64,000 bases of DNA, from positions 3,348,001 through 3,412,000 of the forward strand of contig OZ251222.1 in NCBI GenBank assembly GCA_965240325.2. The letters are read 5' to 3'. Position numbers and translations under genes: made by a program. How positions within the stretch are numbered: position 1 is the first letter of the stretch; each line of letters opens with the position of its first letter. The notes beneath the pieces were generated by a model. The model was given only the letters and a program-made list of their open reading frames with translations. It searched no databases and was not told the DNA's origin. Source of the stretch: Rebecca billardiae RCC1528 (taxonomy: Eukaryota; Haptophyta). Shown here one piece after another: positions 10,661 to 20,600 of this stretch.

Positions 10661-10781
10661 GCCTCAGCATGTGATGATGATCATGCGACATGCCCATTGC
10701 CCTGCCGGGCGACGCCGACGGTGCAGCCTGCAGGCCGCGCCTGCTCGTGAAACTCGGATTCGGAAGGGCCGCCGCCGGCGC

Positions 10782-13700
10782 TCAGACCATCGCCTTGAAG
10801 GCGTGGCTCGCGCGCCGCCGCGGGTTGAAGAGTTGGCGTCGCTTCGCGCCCTGCGCCGTCTCGGCGTTGGCTGCCTTGCCCTGCGGGGCGGGGTTCTCCT
10901 TGTCCGAGGCGATGCGCGCATCCGCCGCGCCCGTGCCGCGGGTCACCGACGACGCCCGGCGCGTGCGGCCTGCCGCGACCACCTCGAGCGGCGGGCCGGC
11001 GGTCAGCTCATCCGGTGGCGGCGGCCGCGAGCTGCGGCGCTGCTTGCCGCCGCCGCGCGCGCGCGCGCTCACATCCTCGCCCTTCGGAGCCTCTGCCTCT
11101 TCGCGCGCCTCCTCGTCCTGCTCGGGCGTGAAGCTGCGCTTGCTCGCACGCCGAGAGGGGCGGCCTGCCGCCGGCCCACTGCTCCGCGGCTGAAGCGGCT
11201 GCGCCGGCGGCGCGTGGGCAGCGCCGGCGTCCCTCGCTGCGTCCTGACCAGCAGTGGGACTCCCCGCCTCGACCGCCCTCGACTCCTCCGCGCGCTCCCC
11301 AGCGGTTTCGGCGCGCGCGTCTGCGAGCGCGTTGCGCTTCCGAGCGCCGGCCCGTGGGGCGCTCGCGCGCCCGCTGTGCGCGTCGTCGTCGGCGGCACCA
11401 TCCGTCGCGCCGGCGGCCTCGGCCTGGTGGCGGCCACTCTTGCGTGCGCCCGGCGGCGAGCCCGAGGTGCGCTCGGACTTGGAGCCGCTCCGCGCGCGCG
11501 GCGCGGCAGCGGAGGGCCGAGCGGGGTCGGGCGCCACCCGTGCTGCCTCGGCGGCCGCGCGCCCGGCCACGCCGTGCTTGATGGTGCCCAGCGTCGCCGC
11601 CACGTGCGCGTCCTGCTCGTCGTGCGCGATGCCGAGCACGGCGCTCACGCCCGCCGAGTCGAAGGGCGAGCGCGCGGCCGCACCCTCCACAGGCGATGGC
11701 GAGGCGGGCTGCGCCAGCGCCGCCGCCGGCTCGGGCGCGCGCGCGGCGGGCGGCGCGGAGCGGGAGTGCGGCTGCGCCGGCTCGGCAGCCGCCCCGCCGG
11801 GCGGCAGCTGGGCTGAGAGCACGCGCGCGCTCGCCGCGATCCCGCGCAGCCGCGTCTGCAGCGCAGGCAGCGCGCGCGCCTCGGCCACGCACGCGTCCAG
11901 CTGCGCGAGCGCGGCGTGGCCATGCTGCAGCCGCCCCTCGAGGGCGCCCAGCCGTCGGCGCAGCGTGCCCTCGGCGACAGTGCGCGCGTCGAGCGCGTCG
12001 CGAGCGTCCTGCGCGTCACGCTGCGCGCGCTCTGCCGCCTCGCGCGCCTTGGCCACCTCCGCCTGGCTCGCGCTGAGCTCCGCGCTCAGCTTGGCGCGCT
12101 CGCGCTTGCCCGCCTTGGCCGCGTCCTGCGCGTCACGCTGCGCGCGCTCTGCCGCCTCGCGCGCCTTGGCCACCTCCGCCTGGCTCGCGCTCAGCTCCGC
12201 GCTCAGCTTGGCGCGCTCGCGCTCGCCCGCCTTGGCCGCCTCCTCGCCCGCCTGCTGCCGCCCGCCGAGCTCCGCCTCGAGCTGGCGCGCGCGCCCGAGC
12301 GCCGTCTCGAGCGCGGACCGGTCCGCCTGCGCGGCGTGGCGCGCGGCGCGTGGCGGCGTGGAGACGCGACTCAGCGCCCGCGCGGTCGGCGGCGCGGTCG
12401 CGCGCGACAAAAGGGTCGCGGACCGCGCGGCGAGGCGCGCGCGCACCTGCCAGCCGCCCAGAGCCGCCTCGAGCGCCGCCCCGTCCTCGGCGTGGCGCGC
12501 ATGCGCGGCGGAGAGCTGTGCGCGCACGCCCTGCAGCGCGCGACACTTGCCCAGCGCGTCGTCCAGACGGTCCTGCGCGGGCAGCCCGCGCGCGCGCGCG
12601 GCCGGCGCGTGCGCGTGAGCGCAAGTGCGCGCGGGCGCGCTGCGCGCGCGGCGCGCGTGGGCGGATCGCACCTGCAGCCGCTCTGCGTCCTCCAGCATCG
12701 AGCACTGCTCGACGCGCGCGGCGTGCAGCTCGCCCTCGCGCGCGCGGAGCTGCAGCTCGAGCCGCGCGTGGCGGTACCGCCCCTCCGCCACGTCGACCGC
12801 GCGCAGGTGGTGCACCTCGGACAGCCGCTGACCCAGACGCTCCTGGTCGCGCCGACGCGCGCCGTCCAGCGCCTCGAGCCGAGCGCGCAGCGCCGAGGCC
12901 TCGGCCTCGCTGCGCTCCGCGCTTGACTGCGCGGCGAGGCGGGACGCGGCAACGCAGCGCGCGGCGAGGGCGCGGGGGGTGGGGTGAGGGGTCGAGCGCA
13001 CGCGTGAGCACGCGCGCTGCGTCCGCGCGCGCGCCCGGCCGCAGCGCGCGCGCGGACACGGAAGGTGCGCGGACACGCGCGCGGCCGCGCACCTTCTCGA
13101 TGAGCGCAATCTCGAGATCGCGCTGCCGCAGCTTGGCCTTGAGCGACTCGACCTCGGTGCGCAGCTGCGCGAGCATGCCGGACTCGTCGACGTCCTCGTT
13201 GACGACCGGCGCGGCGTGCGCGCGGATCGCGCGCGCGCGCGCGGCGAAGTGCACCGCCATGAGCGTCTGCCGGTGGCACGCGCCGAACGGCAGCACGGTC
13301 GTGAGCATCAGCGTCTTCGAGTTGCCGCCGATCGAGTCGGCGAGCAGCCGCGTGAGCTTGTGGTTGCGGTACGGGATGGGCGTGGCGGCGGCGGCGGCGC
13401 GGCCTCCGGCGGCCGCCGCGGTCGAGCGCTTGGACAGCGCCTCGAGCACGTCGCACAGCGCGGTGAGCGACGAGTTGATCGCCTGCGCCTCGGCGCGCAC
13501 CGCGCCCTCCGCGCCCGAGAGCGTGAGGTTCTCCGAGCCGGCGAGGTCGACCAGGTGCAGCTTGCCCAGCCGGCACACGGCCGCGTCCGCCGAGCGCGAC
13601 TCGACGTGCAGCGTGAGCACGGCGTGCGAGCGCGACGAGTGCTCGTTCAGCCGCGTCGCACCGGTCGCGCGCGCCGCCGCGCCGTAGCCGATCAGCTCGT

Positions 13701-14466
13701 GCAGCTCGGCAGCGGAGCGGACGGGCGTGCGCAGCGTCTGTGAGCCCGAGAGGAAGGCGGCGGGCGGGTGGCCGCGCGCGCTGGGCAGCTCGTGGAGCGA
13801 GATGGGCGGCCGGCGGCGGCGCTCCTCCAGCTCGAAGGGCAGCTCGCGCGCGCGGCCGGGCTGGTTCTCCGGGCTGAGCAGGTCCTTGAACTCGTTGTTG
13901 TAGAGCTCGACGTACGTGCACGAGAGGTGGAACTCGGTGTCTGGCCGCGCGCCCACGCCGGCAAAGAGGGCGTCGCACACGCGCGGCACGACGCCCGGCG
14001 CGGAGCGGTCGCCCAGCATTGTGTGCGTCTTGCCCGAGCCCGTCTGCCCGTACGCGAAGATGCACGCGTTGTACCCGTCGAGCGCCGCGTCGACGTACGG
14101 CGCGCAGAGCGCCCACACGTCATCCTGCGACGCCGACGGCGGCAGCACGCGGTCGAAGGTGAAGGCGCGCGGCCCGGCGCCGTCCACGCCCGGCGTGCGC
14201 ATGCCGGATGGCGTGCGCGCACCGCGCGCGCTCGGCGACGCGTGCGGCGTGCGGAGGCCGTTGGCCGCGTGCGAGCGCTGTGGCGTCTCGGCGCGCCGCG
14301 TGGGCGTGGCCGGCGCGTTCGCCGACGCCGCCGCGCCGGCCGGGCGCACCGTGAGCTGGCGCTCGCCGTCAAGGGTGAGGCATGGCTCTGCCTCCGCCCG
14401 AGCGTCGCCAATGGCAGGGCGGACGCGGACGACGCAGCGGATGCGATCGCCGGCGTGAGCGCTCAT
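10782..14466 (-). CDS. Kinesin with N-terminal motor and coiled-coil stalk
   Basis: ATP-driven microtubule motor. Exons (minus): 14466-13093, 12926-12672, 12572-12447, 12326-10782, all joined in phase 0, giving 1,099 residues. The motor occupies about residues 6-430: P-loop G-Q-T-G-S-G-K-T at 140-147, switch I N-E-H-S-S-R-S-H near 273, switch II D-L-A-G-S-E near 306. A loop of about 55 residues rich in Thr/Pro/Arg (about 42-97) interrupts the start of the motor. The stalk is Ala/Glu/Arg coiled coil and contains a 39-residue exact-period tandem duplication (117 bp, near 12004 and 12121). The tail is basic and low-complexity, with a K-E-N-P near the end. Introns start GTGCG and end GCGCAG; introns 2 and 3 are multiples of three without stops, so their removal is inferred from splice signals. 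The kinesin subfamily cannot be assigned by eye. Confidence 0.9.
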
Positions 14467-14692
14467 CGCCAGGGCTTCCCCGGCGAGGGAGGTGTGCAGG
14501 CGTCCGCCAGCGCGGCTCCCGACCTGGATCGAACATCAGGGCCATTCAAATCGGGTTGACGGCTCAATTCGCATGGCAGTAGGCAGTTTGTTTGCTGATC
14601 AAGAGTGCTTCCGGACCAGGGCCGGGCCATGGAGTCCGGGACCGTACCGGACGCACGGGCCTCGTAGTGGCAGGGCGTCACTGCATCGCGCT
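14467..14692. promoter_or_regulatory. Shared divergent promoter region, kinesin / THADA-like
   Basis: 226 bp separate the two start codons, so the two genes probably share a bidirectional promoter. The stretch is less GC-rich than the flanking exons. No TATA box is evident. Confidence 0.5.
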
Positions 14693-17600
14693 ATGCCCCG
14701 TGACGTGCGCCTGCCCGGCAAGCCCAAGCGCAAGGCGCCGCAGCTCGTCGCGATCCCGGCGGAGTTCGCGGCGTCGCTCGCGGCGCTTGAGGAGAGCCCC
14801 GTCGTGAGCACGGCGCGCTCGCTCGTGGAGGCGCGCTCGCTCGAGCTCCAGGCGAACGCGCTGCGCCGGCTAGTGGGCACGCTCGCGCGCGCCGAGCAGC
14901 GCTCGACGGACGAGCTCGTCGAGGTGGCGCGCGCGCTCGCGGGCCTCATCTTCGTCCCGCAGCCCCCCGCCTTCCACACCCACCTGCTCGGCGCGCTCGG
15001 CTGCGTCCGCGAGCCGCGTGCGAGCGCGGCGGTGCGCGAGGTGCTGCGCGCGCGCCTCGAGACCGTGCTGCTCGCGCACGACACGCTCGCGCCGGAAGGG
15101 TGGCCGCTGCGCGGCTGCTTGCGCGTGGAGTACATGCCGGGCTGGCTCGACTCCGTCCTGCACACGCCCGCCTGCTGCGAGCTGCTCGTGCCCTCCGCCC
15201 CGCGGCTGCTCGGCATCCTCGCGCGGACCGCGCGCGAGATGGCCGCAGCGCTCGGCGTGCGCGCGCCCGGCGCGGGCGCGCGCGGCGAGGACGCGGCGCG
15301 GCGGCCGGTGGCGATCGACGTGCTGCGCGTGCCGCCACTCACCGACCTGTTCAAGCAGTGCACCATCGTCCTGCGCCAGGCGCTCCCCCCGCCGCCCGCG
15401 GCGGACGCGGACGGTCCGTTGCGCGCCGCCCTGGGCACGCTGCTCAGCGCGGCGCTTCCGGTGCTCGAGGCGTCCGAGCTGCCGGCGGACGCGCGGCGCG
15501 GCGCGGCGATGGTCGCGGCGATGTGCGCGACCATCTCGCGCAGCGCGCACGACGGCGCGCGCGAGCTCGCCGCCCTGCTGCGCGCCGCGCGCGCGCGCGC
15601 GCCGCCCGCGGGCGGCGCGCCGGTCGATCCTTCCGAGGTGCTTCTGCTGCGGCTGAGCGCGGCGTGTGCGCCGCTCAGCCTGCTGCTCACGCCGTGCGCG
15701 GGCGCGGCGGGCGGCGCGGGGTGCGAGGCGCGCGCGCCGCTGCTCTTCGCCACGCTCCTCCCGCGCCTCTGCCTCGCGCTCGGCGGCAAGCCGGACACGC
15801 CCAGCCGGATGAACGCGCTCGAGGGGCTGGTGAGTGCGCTCGAGCACGCGCGCGCGGCGCTGCGGCTGCCGAGCGTGCGGCGCGCGCACGCGGCGGCCGT
15901 GCGCGAGGCGTGCGACGCGGTGATGGAGGCGGCGTGGATGCAGTGGGAGGGCTCGGCGAACGCGCTCGCCGCCCTCTTCAACGCCGCCTTCCGCGCCGCG
16001 CTCGCGCTGCGCTCGAGCAGCGAGCTGCTCGAGCGCGCGCCCGCGGGCGCGATGAGCGCGCCGCTGGCCGCGGTGATCGCGCGCGCGCGCACGCTCGACT
16101 GGACGCGCGCGGCGAAGCTGCGCGCGCTGCAGTGCGCGCTGCCGCTGCTCTCGCTCGCGCAGCTCCGCGCGGCGTGGCCCGAGCTGCCCTCCGAGCTCTT
16201 CCACGCCGTCGCCGTCACGCAGGTGCGCGGGATGGCGCGCGAGGCGCTGGACTCGTTGCTGAGCGCGGGCAAGGCGCACGCGCGCGCGCGCGCGGCGCTC
16301 AGCGTCGCGCGCGCGCCGGGCGGCGCGCCGACGTGCCGGCTGCGCGTGTGCGCCGTGCCCGCGGCCGACGACGCCGCCGAGCTCCTCGCCGCGTGGCTCG
16401 TCCCGCCGCTCGCGCGCACCGCCGCCTCCCCGGACGAGGCGGTCCGGGAGGGCGTCGGTACTTACGTGCTACCCACATTACTCGGCGAGCTGCCGTGGAT
16501 GCTGCCCCGGCTGCTCGAGGCGGCGACCGCCGGGCTCGGCGCCGAGCGCGGCGCGGCGGGCGGCGGCGACGCGGCCGGCGCCGCCGCCGCGCCGTCGGGC
16601 GCGACGCTGTGCAGCGTCATCCTCCTGCTGCGCGCCGCGCGCGCGCACGGCCTCGCGACGCTTGGTATGGACGGCGACGCGGGCGGCGGCGGCGACGCGG
16701 CCGGCGGCGGCGACGAGCGCGGCGGCGTGCGCGAGTGGCGGCGGAGCGACAGCGGCGGCGAGAGCGCGCGCGCGGTGCAGCTCGTCGGCGCGGGCTCCGC
16801 CGTGCCCCCGTCCCTCCTCCACGCCGCCGCGTGCGCCGCCGACGACGGCCTCGCTCTGGACACGCTCGAGCTCGCGTGCTGTTCGCGCTCGTACACCGAG
16901 CCGGTGAGCGCGCTGGAGCTGGCGCTGGCGCGCGCGGCGCTGAGCGTGCAGCTGTGCGGGCACGCGGGCAGGCGCGCGCGCGACCGGTGCACCGCGTCGC
17001 TCCGCCGGCTGCTCGCGCGCTGCTTCTCGTGCACCTACCTGAGCGCGGGCACGCGCCGCCACCTCGCGGAGGCGAGCGCGCTCCGAGCGCGCGCCGGGCC
17101 GGTCGGCGCCGAGCTGCCCGCGCGCTGCGTCACGGCGGAGGCGAGGGCGCGCGCGGCGGAGCGGATCGCGCCGTTCCTCGCGTGGCTCGGCTCGACGCTC
17201 GGCGCCTCGCTCTACCCGGGCGCGCCGAGCGCCCGGCTGATCATGGCCCTCGAGCTGAGCGCGGAGCTGGTGGAAGGATGGGCCTTCCCCGCGCACGCGC
17301 CGCCTGTCTCGGACGCGCGCGAGAGCGCGGGCACGCTCGCCGCGCGCGCGGCGGCGGCGGGCAAGCCGGCGGCGGCGGCGGTGCGCGAGGCCGCGCTGCC
17401 GCCGGGCGCGCGCGCCCGCGTGCCCGGCCGCGGCGGCGCGCCCGCCGCCGCGGCCGACGCGCCGGACGGCGGCGGCGCGCACGGCGGCGCGGAGACGCCT
17501 TGGCCGCCCTCGCTCGCGTTTGGACACCTGCGCGCGCCGCTCGTCCCCGAGGCGACGGTGCGCGCGCTGGTGAGCCTGCTCATCGGCGACTGGCACACGG

Positions 17601-20600
17601 TGCGCCGCAGCGCGAGCCTGCTGCTCCTCAAGCTGCCCACGCCGCTGCCCGGCCTCGAGGCGAGGGCGGCCGTGCACGCGGAGGCGGCGCGCGCGCTCGC
17701 GCTCGCCGCCGCGCCGCGCGTGCGCGAGAGCGCGGCGGGCGCGGCGCTGGTGCAGCTGCTGTTCGCCAAGTACTCGCTCGGGCTCGGCTGGCGGATCAGG
17801 CCGGAGGCGACGTCGGCAGCGGCGGCGCCCGCCGGCGCGGCCGACGCGGCCGAGTCGTCCACAGCCGCCGAGCCCACCGCCGCGAGCGGCGCCGCAGCCG
17901 ACGAGGCATCCATCGCCGACGCTGCCGTGGCGCACGTCGAGGCGCTCGTGTGCGCGCTGGCGGCGCGCATGCGCGCCTTCCCGATCTCGGCCGCGCGCCC
18001 CACGCCGCACGCCGCGCTGCACGGCACGCTCGAGGCGCTCGGCCTCGCGCTCGGCGCCCTCGCCCAGCCCGAGCACGGCGGAGTGCTGTGGCGCAGCCGG
18101 CCGCGCGCGCGGCTGCGCGCCGCGCTGGCGGAGATGGCCGCCCTGTGCGCGCAAGCGACGCACGCGGTGCTCGCCATCATCTCGGACCCGTCGCCCGAGG
18201 GCTTCCGCGCCGTCGACCCCGGCGCCGGCGCGGCGGCGGCCGCGGCGGCGCACGCGCACGAGCCGAGCGCGCCGCCGGGCGCGGGCGGCGCGGCGGGCGC
18301 GGCCGGTCCCGCCCCCGTGGCTGTGTGGGACATGGGCGGCGGCTCAGTGCCCGACCTGTGGCGCTCGGAGGAGGCGGACGCGCCGGGCGTGGGCGGCGGG
18401 GCGGGCGGCGCGGGCGGCGCCGCGCTCGCCCGCTCGGGCAAGCTGCTCGTCGTCCTCTGCTGGCTCACGATGAAGGAGGTCTCCGCCTCGCTCGCCGCCC
18501 TCGCCGCGCTCGTCGTGAGCGACACGCGGCGCGCGCTCGAGCGCGCGGGCGTGCAGCCGGGGGAGCAGGGGGGCGAGGAGGCGGAGGAGGCGGAGGAGGG
18601 GGCGGAGGGGGCGGACGCCGACGCGGGCGCGGAGTGCGTGGGCGCCCTCGACGCGGCGCGCCGCCCGCTGATGCCCTCGGCGCAGCTCGCGCGCTGCGGC
18701 TGGCTCCTCGTGCGGCTGCTGCTCACGACGCGCCACAGCGGCGCCATCGAGAAAGCTTCGGTCGGCTTCACCGCGATGTGCGCCGCGCTGCTCGAGGCGC
18801 GCTCGCCCCGGCTGCGCGGCCTCCCCGCCGAGTGGCTCGGCGCCCTGCTCCGCGGCGCGCGCGCGGGCGGCCTCACCGTGCTCCGGCGCAGCGCGGGCCT
18901 GCCGTTCGCCATGCTCTCCGTGCTGCACGCGGACGCGAGCGCGCGCGCCGGCAGCTCGGTCGCTAAGGCGGGCTCCGCCTCGTTGCTGCACGGCACCGCG
19001 CAGGAGCTGCTGCGCATGGCGAGCGCGCCCGACGACGGCGCGCCCGCCGAGGACGCGGGCGAGCACGCCCACGCCCACGAGCACGAGCACGCCCACGACC
19101 ACGACCACGCCGACGCCGACGCCGACGACGACGCGCGCAGCGGGCGCGGCGCCGAGCGCGGCAGCGCGTGGGTGTCGCGCGTGCACGCGCTCAACTTGCT
19201 GCGCCATCTCTTCGCCGACCGCTGCTTCGTCGCGCCGATGGCGCCGCTGATCGGCCACGCGTTCGCCCTCGCGTTCGACGCGCTCGGGAGCCGCAGGTGG
19301 GACGTGCGCAACGGCGGCACCCAGCTCATCGCCGCGCTGCTCGCGCGCGCGGTCCGTCAGCGCCGCGTGCGCGCCGACGAGGCGGTGTGCAACGGCATCT
19401 CGGCGCGCGAACTCTTTGCGCGCGCGCCCTCGCTGCACGTGCGGCTGCTGCACGTGCTGCGCGCGCGCGCGCCGCTGCCGCGCACGGCGGCAGCGCACGC
19501 CGGCGCGCACGCCGCGCCGCCACCCCCGCGCGCGGTCGACACCTCGCTCTACGCCGCGCTGCTCCTCCTCTCGCGGCTGACGCCGCCGCCGCTGCACGAG
19601 CTCGTGCAAGCGGAAGCGGCCGCGCGCGCGGACGGCGGTGGCGCCGGCCTCGCGAACGCCGAGCCGCCGCCCGCCGACGACGGCGCGGAGCACGCGGCGG
19701 CGGGCGGCGCGGCGGAGGGCGCCGCGCCGCAGTTCCCGCTCGCGCCGCTCACGCCGCACGTCGTGGCCGCGTGCGTGCTCCAGCCGTCGTTCCGAGGGCG
19801 AGAGGTCGCGGCGCGCGCGCTGCCGCCGCTCCTCTCAGCCTCTGAGCTGCTGGCACACGCCGTCCGGCTGAGCGCGGCCATGCCCGCGTGCGCGCGCGAC
19901 GAGGCGCGGTGCGCGCACAACGCGTGGCACGGCCGCTGGCTGCAGCTGCGCTCGCTGCTCGGCGCGGCGCGCGTGGCGGCGCCCGCCGCCGCGTCGGCGC
20001 TCGTGTGCCGCCGCGTGCTCGCGCAGCTGATCGTGCTCGGCGGCGGCACGCCCGCGCACGGCGCGCCCGCGCACCGACTGCACGCGCTCTCGCCGCGCAG
20101 CGCGTGCGCGATGACGCGCGCGCTCGCCGCCGCGGTCCTGAGCGCAGCCCTGACGGGCGCGGGCGTGCTGCCCTCCGACTGGCGAGCCTTCGCCGCGGCG
20201 GGCGGCGCGGCCGCGGCCGAGCGCGCGGAGGAGGACGGCGGCGCGTACTCGCGCGCGCTGTGCCGCGCGCTGCTCGCGCTCCTCGCGCCGTACGGCTCGC
20301 TCGACGCGGCCGAAGCACACGCGCACGCACACGCACACGCCGAGGCGCACGCCAGCGTCTCGGCAGCCGAGTCGCGCGCTGCCGCCCGCGCGCTGCTGCT
20401 GCAGGGCTCGCGGGCGCTGGGCGGGTGCGAGGCGCTCGCGGCCGCGCTCGAGCTGCGCGCCGCGCTGCTGCTCCGCGCGGGCGCAGCCGACCGGCCACTC
20501 GACATCGCGCCGCCGCCGGCCGCGCGTCCGGCCGACGTCGCCCTCGCCGCGATGCTGAGCAGCCCGATCGACGACGTGCGCGTGCGCGCGCTCGCCCTGC

